64,000 bases of DNA from Bicyclus anynana (lineage: Eukaryota; Arthropoda; Insecta; Lepidoptera; Nymphalidae): NCBI RefSeq assembly GCF_947172395.1, contig NC_069100.1, positions 6,910,109-6,974,108 of the forward strand, given 5' to 3'. Below are positions 9,297 to 18,906 of the stretch, piece by piece. Within the stretch, counting starts at the first letter, position 1, and every line of letters starts with the position of its first letter. Below the pieces are notes generated by a model. That model ran no database searches and was not told where the DNA came from. It saw only the letters and a list, made by a program, of their open reading frames with translations. The position numbers and the translations under genes are program-made.

Positions 9297-10402
9297 TAAT
9301 AAAAATTTTAATGAAAAAAATACAACCGACTTCAAAACCTAAAAACGTACCCACTAAACTAAAAAGTGAAAAATAACATCATAATATGTTCTACCTGCTT
9401 ATCAGTATGAAGGCGGTGCTAAGCCGGTGATGTATTAATTCAAGCCATGTGAGAATATCTTATAGATTTAGATTTTGCAGACAGTGTTGTTTCATGTGGT
9501 CCTGTCAGAAATGGCTTAAATTAAGACAACGCCGGCTAAGCACCGCCTTCATACTGATTAGCAGGTAGAACATATTATGATGTTATTTTTCACTTTTTAG
9601 TTTAGTGGGTACGTTTTTAGGTTTTGAAGTCGGTTGTATTTTTTTCATTAAAATTTTTATTATTTTTCCATTTTTAGTGTAAAATTTCATCTCAAACGAA
9701 TACATCAGACCCCTAATGACAGTCACAACCCATCTTGGTACAAAGTTCTCAGCAATACAAATTAATCAAGCCCAAGCACAAGGTAGCTACCGTAAACCGT
9801 TAAGGTGTTCCCTTAATTGACCTTGGTCTTCATCATCAGACCCCTAATAACAGACACAACTCATCTAGGTAGAAAGTTCTCAGCAATACGAATTAATCAA
9901 GGCCAAACTCAAGGTAGTTACTATAAACTGTTAAGGAGTTCCCTTAAATTGTCCTTGGTCTTCATCACCAAACCCCTAAATGACAGTCACAACCTATCTA
10001 TGTGGAAAGGTCTCATTAATACAAATTAATCAAACCCAAACACAAGGTAACTGCTATAAATCGCCGAGGAGTTCCCTCGTCTGTTTTATGGCTCCATCAT
10101 CATATCGATTTTAAACCTTCATAAAATTGTAGTGCTTAAAAGTACTAAATGGAAAAATATAGGAACACACTAGACACCCATATAATTTTTGAAAGTTCCC
10201 CTCAATTTCTCCAGGATCCAATCATCAGATCTTGACATGATGGCAATGGGACCAAATGGGGACTATACCGTTTCAAACAAAAACAGAATTTTTGAAATCG
10301 GTCCAGGCGTCTTTGAGTAATCGGTGTACATACATAAAAAAAAAAAAAAAAAAAATACCGACCGAATTGAGAACCTCCTCCTTTTTGAAGTCGGTTAAAA
10401 AG
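9297..10402 (+). mobile_element. Foldback-plus-minisatellite transposon, copy B
   Basis: Same architecture as the copy at 5478 but diverged. The foldback is at about 9297-9663 (AACCGACTTCAAAACC pairs with GGTTTTGAAGTCGGTT), tandem units at about 9690-10085, a unique part, an A-run at about 10336-10356 and the end GAACCTCCTCC..GAAGTCGGTT at 10371-10396. It abuts copy C tail to tail. Confidence 0.75.
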
Positions 10403-11492
10403 GAGGAGGTTCTACGTTCGGCTGTATGTATGTTTTTTTTTTTTATGTATGTCCAGCGATAATTTCGTCATTTGTGGACCGATTTTGAAAATTCTTTCTT
10501 TGTTTTGAAGGGTTTGGTTCCAGGGTGGTCCCATTTTTTTCTATCAGGATCTGATGATGGCATTCTGGAGAAATCGAGGGGAACTTTCGAAAATCGTAGG
10601 GAGGCCTAGTGCGTTTGTTAGCGTTTCTATAAGGTATTTTAAACTACTACAATTTTATGAAGGTCTGGAGTTGGTCTGATGATGAAGCCGAAAAACAGAC
10701 GATGGAACTAGTCAACGATTTACAGCAGGTACCTTTTGTTTGGGCTTGATTGATTTGTATTGATGAGAACTTTCCACCTGGATAGGTTGTGACTGTATTA
10801 AGGGTCTGGTGGCGAAGATGAAGGAGAGTTAAAGGAACTCCTCGACGGTTCACAGTAGCTACCTTGTGTTTAGACTTGATAAATTTTATATTAATGAGAA
10901 CTTTCCAACCATATGGATTGTGACTGCATAGGGGGTCTGGTGATGAAGACGGAGGACAGTCACTTTTCACGTTTTTCTGAATATTCATATCACGTGTGGA
11001 TAAAGGGGGAGTGAAATTTTGTATATGAGTTAAGGTAGTATTTTTAAAATTGGGATTGGAGGAATTAGATACTTATCATAAGAAAATAACGTTTCAACTA
11101 ATTGCTTATTAATTTTTGGTTACACTCAGTAGGTGTGCTAACACTAAAAATTAAAAAATAAAAATTTTATTAAAAAAAAATTTAACCGACTTCCAACTCA
11201 AAAATTAGCCTAAACTAAAAAGCAAAAAATAACATCTTACCTATGTGCTACCTTCTGATCAGTTTGAAGGCGGTGCCAATCCAGTGTTATGTTTTAATTA
11301 AAGCCGTTTCTGAAAGAACCACAGAAATTTTGTAATTTAAACGGCTTAAATTAAAACATCACTGGCTTGGCACCGCCTTCAAACTGATCAGAAGGTAGCA
11401 CATAGGTAAGATGTTATTTTTTGCTTTTTAGTTTAGGCTAATTTTTGAGTTGGAAGTCGGTTAAATTTTTTTTTATTAAAATTTTTTAACTT
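10397..11492 (-). mobile_element. Foldback-plus-minisatellite transposon, copy C (reverse)
   Basis: Reverse copy starting at the shared terminus TTAAAAAGGAGGAGGTTCTA, then the unique part (10480-10660), tandem units (about 10700-10950) and a foldback at about 11150-11490. A segment at about 10965-11120, between tandem units and foldback, is absent from copies A and B; part of it (CACTCAGTAGGTGTGCTAAC) is shared with copy D. Copies B and C together make a 2.2-kb inverted arrangement. Confidence 0.75.
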
Positions 11493-12645
11493 TTAATTCA
11501 TTGTTAATCGAAGAACTAAAAAGTCGATAAAATAACTATTAAATTGATACAGCTACCTACCTAGAAACACCTACCTATATAGCTAGTGGTTTCTAACTTT
11601 TCTTTTAGTTTCAATTAGGTAAGGAAAGTCATGTCCAAAAATAGTGTTGTTTATTAAATCTAAAACCAAACTGTGAATTTGAAAATATAGCATAGGTAGA
11701 TATCTATTAAATCAACTACACTATAGAATTATGAGTAAATCTTCCCAACAAAACAACTTACCTACTACACAAATATGTACCTACTAACAACTTTAATCCT
11801 TTACGATCAAGTCTAGAAAGCTCTGTGTAGATACTCCACCTTAAAAGCAGCTAAGTAATACCATAAAGTAATTGACATATCATAAAATTCAAATTCCGAA
11901 CTACCGATACTTAAACTGAATATCACGACCCTCGCTGCGCTATCGTAAATCATAAATAACCCATTATTTATTGCCCGGTACAATTTCACCCACGTACCTA
12001 CTGTACAAACTTATTGTTTATTCCCCACCTACATAACAGAAAATATGCATTGTCGACGAATGCGGTAGAAAAAATAGATATCTCTTCGACTCATTTTCCT
12101 TTCCTTTAAATAAAACAAAAGATCCCAGAGAGACACGTCGTTAAAACAATTGAGTTGATGTCGATAAAATGTGTCGCATCACTAACTTCTGTGCATTCGA
12201 TTTTCGAACTTCTCTCAGTTTCGTTTAGAGTTTAAAATGGCAGCGTTTTATTAAGTTGGTAAGACGGTTTGGAACGCGGGAAACGAAAGTGGTTACATAT
12301 TTATAAAATGGAATCGATTTTTAAATAAGCCAATGGTAAGCCTTCGTTAGAGAGGCGGGTTCGGAATTCGAATGCTCCTCCCCGCATTGCATGCCAGATG
12401 AAGTCTCGCGAAGGTTTTTGGTCACTCGCGCAGCGTCCGCCGCAGAGAGTAGACGTTTTATGACTGAGGAATGTTACAAACTGTAAACCAATTCGTTTGA
12501 CAGGTAATCGATTTAAGTTTCATGTTCATTTATGGCATGTTGTTGTTTCCAATTTAATTTATAAAGATTTTTATTATTGATTAAAATATTTTGTTGATCT
12601 ACTAGATATAGGTTGTTAGGGTTGTCTATTGTTGTGAACGATAAT
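11493..12645. other. Gene-free stretch with a possible unassigned promoter/exon
   Basis: No protein frame. A relatively GC-rich block at 12340-12500 ends in GACAG|GTAATCG (12503/12504), a fair splice donor, and TCAGTT at 12215 fits the arthropod initiator. A noncoding exon of a downstream gene (otd or another) is possible, but the evidence is weak. Confidence 0.25.
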
Positions 12646-12649
12646 TTTA

Positions 12650-12810
12650 GCTATAGTTTGGCAAGTTCGTTGATGACACTCCCATGATATACGGGCGACG
12701 GGGGAAAGGGCTGCGTGGATATGAAGTCGTGCGCTTGGGGAATTGATTCCCCCCCTCACGGCCCGCGCAAACCATCGGGAGTGTTACGAACGAATTTGCC
12801 AAGCTATAGC
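12650..12810. mobile_element. TA-flanked MITE (Tc1/mariner-like ends)
   Basis: Inverted ends GCTATAGTTTGGCAAGTTCG and CGAATTTGCCAAGCTATAGC, extending inward to CACTCCC / GGGAGTG, with TA on both sides (12648-12649, 12811-12812). At 161 bp it has no coding capacity. A TA duplication suits Tc1/mariner-type transposition; the interior is unusually GC-rich (CGGGCGACGGGGGAAAGGG). Confidence 0.65.
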
Positions 12811-12935
12811 TAATGTATTGTTTTTATGATGACAAATCTATTGCGTTTTCGATAGATTTTTTTTTTATAATAGTCGCGACAGTCAGCAGAAAGTGTTTTG
12901 GTATTTTTTATTGGTTGGTTAGAGGTACCTACCTA

Positions 12936-12960
12936 ATACAGTAGCCTATAATAACTTGTT

Positions 12961-13006
<46 letters not shown>

Positions 13007-13031
13007 AACAAGTTATTATAGGCTACTGTAT
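12936..13031. repeat. Perfect 96-bp palindrome centred on (TA)n, plus a third arm
   Basis: The left arm ATACAGTAGCCTATAATAAC.. and right arm ..GTTATTATAGGCTACTGTAT are exact complements meeting in a TA run. A further TA run and a partial third arm (TAATAACTTGTTAG) follow to about 13067. It may be a MITE that expanded from a TA microsatellite, or a replication-slippage palindrome. Confidence 0.85.
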
Positions 13032-13555
13032 ATATATATATATATATATATAATAACTTGTTAGTATAGGTACCTACAATAAGCAGGTAATATATCTACT
13101 GTGGGTTTTGATTGGTACCTACTTTAGGTTGGATTTAACAATTTAACTATGAGAATGAGAGAATTGTTTTTTTTATTATTTTGTTCTATGACAATTGACT
13201 GCTATCTCCAGTGGCGTAGCCCTGTATCAAAATTTGAGGAGGGTCAATAGATGAGCGGCAAATTTTTTTAGGTTTTTGATTTATTCTACAATAAACGCCT
13301 AAGCCCTGATAGCCAACTATCACCCCTAATGTTAAGTGATCACACTGATTGTCTAATTACCTACTAATCATATAATCAGATGGCTACCATCATGATTGTT
13401 ATCATAAAAAATATACAATACAATAGATTCTCTATCTATACCTATCTATATCTTTATTGTTATCTGATGTTGATAAGATTGCTGCGATCTGTGTGACGGT
13501 CCACTGTTTAGTCCATGGTCAGGACCTTGGCATTGAAAGTTTAAACTGTAACGTC

Positions 13556-14025
13556 ATCAAAGCCTCAATAGCTCAACGGTTTTTTGACGGCTTCCGTGGC
13601 GCAGTGGTATGCGCGGTGGATTCGATTCCCGGCTGGGCAGATTGAGATTTTCTTAATTGGTCCATGTCTGGCTGGTGGGAGGTTTCGGCCGTGGCTAGTT
13701 ACCGTTACCGGCAAAGACGTACCGCCAAGCTATTTAGCGTTCCGGTACGATGCCGTGTAGAAACCGAAAGGGGTGTGGATTTTCATTCTCCTCCTTACAA
13801 GTTAGCCCGCGTCCATCTAAGACTACATCATCACTAACTATCAGGTGAGATTGTAGTCAAGGGCTAACTTGTAAACAATAAAAAAAAAAACTGTAAGTGG
13901 GGTCGGCCTTATCACCGAGGGATGGTGGTTGGATCCTCACCCCGTTGGTCTATTGTCGTACCCACTCCTAGCACCGTTTTTCAAGAATAGTTGGAGGGGA
14001 ACCAATATTCCCAATATTGGTCATA
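13556..14025 (+). mobile_element. SINE family C, split by SINE family B
   Basis: AGCCTCAATAGCTCAACGGT at 13560-13579 and the remainder from about 13893 (TCACCGAGGGATGGTGGTTG, GGTCTATTGTCGTACCCACT) together match the uninterrupted copy at 53378. The interruption is exactly the family B SINE at 13586-13893, so B inserted after C. Confidence 0.75.
13586..13893 (+). mobile_element. SINE family B, nested
   Basis: tRNA-like head with CCGTGGCGCAGTGGTATGCG (A box) and GGATTCGATTCCCGG (B box), body with CTGGTGGGAGG..TTCGGCCGTGGCTAG and CGTTCCGGTACGATGCCGTG, tail with AGGTGAGATTGTAGTCAAGG and poly(A). The head lacks about 20 bases present in the 57373 copy, between two GGATT words, consistent with a direct-repeat deletion. 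Confidence 0.85.
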
Positions 14026-14059
14026 ATAAAAAATTAAAAAAAACAAAGATTTTATACTC

Positions 14060-14535
14060 AAAGTTTAAAAGTGACTAATTGTCTTAATTTCATTGAGTCG
14101 CATTGTAAATAACGAAAGCTATTTAAACAATCATCATTATCATTGTCGACCCATATTCGGCTCACTGCTGAGCTCAAGTCTCCTCTCAGAATGAGAGGGG
14201 TTAGGCCAATAGTCCAACACGCTGGCCCATTGCGGATTGGCAGACTTCACACACGCAGAGAATTAAGATAATTCTCTGGTGTGCAGGTTAAATATTGTCT
14301 ACAATGTCGAGTTGTGTGTTCAAGAAGTGTTAAATCTACCTATGGGTAGATACCTATACCTATACCTACCTACATAATAATTTAATATTAGAAAACATAA
14401 AATTCATGTGTGCGTTCAGTGGAGTAGCTAAATTCGGATCACTTTTTGCGGTGAAGGTACCTACCTATAGGCACGTAGCATCTATGGAGTAAAATAATCA
14501 TTGCACATAACATATCTTTGGACGTCATCGTCATA
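14060..14535 (+). repeat. Dispersed repeat X, interrupted by SINE A
   Basis: Blocks at 14090-14130 (ATTTCATTGAGTCGCATTGT, ATAACGAAAGCTATTT) and 14286-14535 (AATATTGTCTACAATGTCGA, TTCGGATCACTTTTTGCGGTG) match the uninterrupted copy at 35080-35325. A family A SINE on the other strand sits between them. Confidence 0.6.
14135..14285 (-). mobile_element. SINE family A, 5'-truncated, nested in repeat X
   Basis: Contains the family A tail on the minus strand (TTCGGCTCACTGCTGAGCTC, GAATGAGAGGGGTTAGGCC, TGCGGATTGGCAGACTTCAC). It stops before the tRNA-like head. Confidence 0.8.
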
Positions 14536-14564
14536 CAAACAGGTAGGTTATCATTATGATATAA

Positions 14565-14822
14565 AATACCTTATGGAAACACTAACAAACGTACCAACCG
14601 TCTCTACAACTTTCGAAAGTTCCTCTCAATTTCTCCAGGATGCCATCATCAGATCATGACATAAAAAAAATGGGACCACCCTGAAACTAAACCCTTCAAA
14701 ACAAAAAAAGAATTTTCAAAATCGGTCCATAATTGACGGAATTATCGCTGGACATACATAAAAAAAAAAAAAACATACATACAGCCGAACGTAGAACCTC
14801 CTCCTTTTTGGATGTCAGTTAA
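14565..14822 (+). mobile_element. Foldback-type transposon, 3' part only (copy E)
   Basis: Matches the unique part and 3' end of copy A: ACCTTATGGAAACACTAACA, TTTCTCCAGGATGCCATCAT, a short A-run near 14760 and GAACCTCCTCCTTTTTGGA at 14796-14814. The terminal AAGTCGG is altered to ATGTCAG. The foldback and tandem units are missing. Confidence 0.75.
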
Positions 14823-15055
14823 AAATCTAAAGCTCATTTTCATTTTAGAATTTAAACTATCGTGAGTGTTATTCATATTAATTGATTATGATACACGGCT
14901 AAAACTCACGTGATATTAGATCGGAGTATGACCGACTAGTTTCGAACCCATACGGGGCTCTTAGTCACGAGCTGGTTCTTGCATTGCGGCACGATCCAAA
15001 CTGCGAAGCGGCTGCGCGACGCGCTGGGAGAGGGGTTGAGTGCATATTTGAATTC

Positions 15056-15255
15056 TTTACAAGTAAGCCCTTGACCACTGAAAACATACCTACCTAAGTA
15101 TACAGTAGGTACAAGTAGGTACCTTGACTACAATCTCACCTGATGGTAATTGATGATGCAATCTGAGATGGAAGCGGGCTCACTTTTCTGGAGTAGAATG
15201 AAAATCCACACTCCTATGGTTTCTACACGACATCGTACTGGAACGCTAATTCACT
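15056..15255 (-). mobile_element. SINE family B, 3' half
   Basis: Minus-strand copy of the B tail (GACTACAATCTCACCTGATG, AATGAAAATCCACACTCC, TTTCTACACGACATCGTACT), split near 15085-15120 by a few TAGGTA-rich bases. Confidence 0.75.
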
Positions 15256-15284
15256 TGGCGCTAATTAAGCTACACATTTGTAAC

Positions 15285-15538
15285 AGCCGATGGACGTAGG
15301 CCTCTTGCATAGACTTCCAAACATCACGATCTCGCCAGCATCCAACAGCTCCTTACAACCTGCTTCATATCCTAGGTCCACCTACCTATATAGTGGGGGG
15401 TCGACCAACACTGCGCTTTCCGCTGCAGGATCGCCATTCCAGCACCTTGGGCCACAACGTTCATCGGCTCTTCGAACTATGTGGCCTACCCATTGCCACT
15501 TCAATTTCGCGACTCGCTGAGCTATATCTGAGGCTGAT

Positions 15539-15575
<37 letters not shown>

Positions 15576-15700
15576 GCTATGTCAGTGACTTTGGTTCTTT
15601 TTCGGATGTTCTCATTTCTGATTCGATCACGCAGAGAGACTCCAAGCATAGCTCGCTCCATCGCCCGCTGAGTGACTTTGAGCCTTCTTATGAGGCCTAT
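15285..15700 (-). mobile_element. RTE-like LINE, 3' coding end with internal (ATG)n
   Basis: On the minus strand it matches the better copy at 37807: TTTCTGATTCGATCACG, GAGCTATGTCAGTGACTTTG, and the C-terminal stretch of ORF2 read backwards. A run of about twelve ATG units (15541-15574) sits in the middle of the coding region rather than at the 3' end. This suggests two fragments joined, or microsatellite growth inside the copy. Confidence 0.7.
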
Positions 15701-16279
15701 AGTGAGCTAATAGGTAGGTACTTACTAATTACTTAAATCATGAAAAAATTAGGATCTTAGCAAGTAACAATAGTCCTTTCAAATGCAGTTAACCCTATCA
15801 TGTGGGGTATCGTTTAAGGGCTTCATTGGCACAAACATAAACAGATTTTTAATTAGGTATGTTAATGATGGTAGTACCTATCTATAGTTTTTGATTTATG
15901 ACGACAAACAATTTGTACGGAACCTTCGGTGGGCAAGTCCGTCTCAGTCCGGCATTTTTTTTCAAAATGTAACCTTAGCTAACCTGACAGTTTTTCAGTC
16001 GGGAAGAATTACTAAAAGTTTTATAAGTACATCTTTGTGACGCTCCATATGTATGGAGTCAAAAAACACGAAATGTTTTTGATAAATATACCTACATCAA
16101 ATGCAGTTATTTTTAATAGTGCATACCCTGATTGACCATAGGTAGGCCACTGGACCTACATACCTACTGTATCAGTTATCGGGCGTTCCACCACTCTATA
16201 CCCTGATTGACGATCTTATGCACGCCACTGGACCTACATACCTACTATATCTGAATCAGTAAGTAGGTATCACCAAGTT

Positions 16280-16400
16280 TTTTTGCAAGTCTTTTTTCAC
16301 ACAATCTAGCCATCTTTTTTTAGGTCTTCCTTTTAATATGTTTACCTGTGTTATCCATATTGTCATCACTTTAGGCTCTCTACTACTCGGCATCTTCTTT
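16280..16400 (-). mobile_element. LINE ORF2 remnant (RTE/endonuclease-RT type)
   Basis: On the minus strand, about 16345 to 16285, the frame reads LKGRPKKRWLDCVKKDLQKN. This GRPKKRW-x-DCVK-x-D block is typical of the C-terminus of RTE-like LINE ORF2. Upstream bases are frameshifted. The fragment extends for an unknown distance. Confidence 0.6.
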
Positions 16401-16555
16401 GTGTTCTAGCATACTACGTCTTTGTCTCTTTTCCTCGCTACTTCCCATGCCACCCGAGTGTGTGTAAGTATTAATTTCGACGAACTCTCTGGCGCTGTTT
16501 ATGATAGTGCTGTTTCCAATAGAAAGGTCCTCAGTTTGTCCAACTTCCAAGACTC

Positions 16556-16860
16556 ATTAAAACCCATATTTGGCTCACTGTTAAGCACGAGTCTCCTTTC
16601 AGAATGAGAGGTGTCAGGCCCTAGTTCCACCACGCTGGCTAAATGCGGATTGGCAGACTTCACACACGTAGAGAATTAAGAAAATTAGGTATGCAGGTTT
16701 CCTCACGATGTTTTTCCCTTACCGTTTGAGACACGTGATATTTAATTTCTTAAAATGGTCGTAACTGAAAAGTTGGAGGTGCATGCCCTGGATCTGATTC
16801 AAACCTAAGCCCTCCGAATCGAAGGCAAAGGTCATATCCACTGGGCTATCACGTCTCTTA
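16556..16860 (-). mobile_element. SINE family A, near full length
   Basis: The minus-strand copy runs from the tail (ATATTTGGCTCACTGTTAAG) to the tRNA-like head (TCCACTGGGCTATCACG at 16836-16852). The B box is degenerate (GATTCAAACC). Confidence 0.85.
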
Positions 16861-18689
16861 CTTCCAAGACTAAGGGAATTTAAATAAAAACACTTTGTCT
16901 TTGACTTTATAGGTTTATACAAACAGCAATCTTGAGGCAACTGCATTATACGTTGAATATTTCACAGGTCAGAAACAGTTTCTTTATTTTCGTAAATAAA
17001 TCAACGTAAAAATCATAAAGGACACTCACAAAATGCCCGCCGCGTCCGATGGAATGCCTTTAAAGTTTAAACTTCTTTTTTTTTACTCACCTTTTTTTAA
17101 AATTCAAATCGAATCACCCAAATTAAGTAGCCATAAACGGAATCAGCTTCCAAATTTGAATATTTCATTTGTGCGCGTACAAGCGCGTGCTTTGATTTGT
17201 GTGTGGTATTTTACGTGTGTGCGTAGTCTAGTGATGTCGGTTACCGGTCGTTTAAATATTGTAATAGAATATGTGTCGATATTTGTTAAAATAATAAGTA
17301 CATTATATATTATTATTATTATATATTATATTATATTATTATTATTAGTGATAACTTCATATGGGAGGGTAAACCGATTGGTGACGTAACGCGTTACGGC
17401 GCCTGTCTGGCTTCCCTTTCTCTCACGCATGCGGCAGCAGGTTTAAGATATCACTTCTGTCGAACGTCCCGAAACGTAACTTTTAACTAACGGTTATTGT
17501 TCAGGGATATTAAATTAGTTATAGCAAAATTAGGAATTCTTCAACTCTTTGCACTTCATATTCAAGTTAAAGTTAGTATCTATTAGTTACAATTTAATAG
17601 TAACTTCAATTATTGCAAGAGGCTACCTATCTACCTACCTTCATACCTTCTTCAAACATATAACTTATTCTGACCAGTTAATATTTAAATTACATTATAT
17701 AGATATTACTAATTAAAATAGGTACGTAAGTAAGAAGATAGCGATATTATTAAATCATAACAAATTATTAAATCATTTTATAGTGGTTCCTTACCTACTA
17801 GTAGGTACCTACAGTATAGTACTATGCCAAATACTAACAAAATATCTTTGGTACCTTTTAAGTAGGTAAGTTTGAAACACAATTGAAATCTCTAACAAAA
17901 TAAATCACAAAATCGATATCGATAAAAATAAATTACTTCGCATCTCTAAACCTTTTGTCGAAGCGCGCCGCGCGTTGATAAGGAAACATTTTAAATTAGT
18001 AGGAGAAGAAGAGAAAAAATATTATAAAAATTCATTTTTTATTTATATTTTATCGCGCGCACACAAAACGGGTAGCCGCTTGCTACCAGAACCGATATAA
18101 ATTATATCATTTTTCACTGCGACAACCCTAACGGACGTAAAAAATGACGTCCCATTCAGACTGTTCCAAGTTTGAAAGTTTTGCCGCGTTTTTTATTCGT
18201 TTCCGGCCGATGAGATTCCATTATTGAACTTCGACATTCAAAAAGTTTTTATATGTCTTTTAGTACTTTGTTAGAGATTATAATACATTGCTAGTTTTAT
18301 TAGATTTTAGAATCTGTTTTGTATCGAAATATAGAAATGTACTTTTAAGTTTTGAAATTAAGGTTTTTATTTGACCTTGGGGTGTCGGCTTTTTATTACC
18401 CGCTTTAAGGTCTCGCCTCTAGTTTGTCTATGCCGGCTCTTTGGATCGAGATTTGAATTTAGAATTTGTAATTCTTGCTGTTTAATCAAATTAAGGTCGG
18501 TGGACTTTGTATGGGTTAAGTTCGTAATGAAATATTTGTTTTTAATATATGATTATAATGTTCTTCGATATTTAAAGATCATAGAGAAGAAAATAGAGAT
18601 TATATCTTGTAATTCGTGGTTTAGCTAGTATCAATACCTACCTGTTTAAGTCGATATTTATTTTCAAATAGAAATGAAAAAAATGGGTA
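16861..18689. other. Intergenic, no gene supported
   Basis: Open frames of 118 codons (17033) and 85 codons (18371) have low-complexity AT-driven composition and no family resemblance. A 14-bp palindrome CGTAACGCGTTACG lies at 17385-17398. The block 17880-18180 has GATATCGATATCGATA-like words and GCGCGCCGCGCG near 17966, and is not a repeat I recognise. Confidence 0.4.
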
Positions 18690-18785
18690 GGTATGGATTT
18701 TAATCTACACCTAACAAGTTAGCCCGCTTCCATCCTTAGATTGCATTATCACTTAACATCAGGTGAGATTACAGTCAAGGCACCT
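18690..18785 (+). mobile_element. SINE family B, tail fragment
   Basis: Matches the B tail: ACAAGTTAGCCCGCTTCCAT, CTTAACATCAGGTGAGATTA, CAGTCAAGG. Confidence 0.7.
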
Positions 18786-18824
18786 ACTTAATGGAAATTT
18801 CTTAATAATACCTACCTATTTCAT

Positions 18825-18906
18825 AAGCACAACACGACTTAGGAGTCGAACCTAGGACTTCACGATCCGAAGCCGCACAGGCTAACCATTGAACCATCGG
18901 GGCACG
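18825..18906 (-). mobile_element. tRNA-like SINE head (family F)
   Basis: On the minus strand it reads GCCCCGATGGTTCAATGGTT (A box) and, about 30 bases on, AGGTTCGACTCCTA (B box), a tRNA-like promoter pair. The following sequence is not a tRNA acceptor end, so this is a SINE head rather than a tRNA gene. Confidence 0.55.

Noticed and set aside
13586..13660. Possible genuine tRNA gene (GGCGCAGTGG with GATTCGATTCC)
   Set aside because: Box spacing is too short and the sequence continues into the SINE B body seen in other copies.
17033..17389. 118-codon open frame
   Set aside because: AT-driven composition with an isoleucine-rich end from ATT/ATA repeats, no domain, no splice or promoter context.
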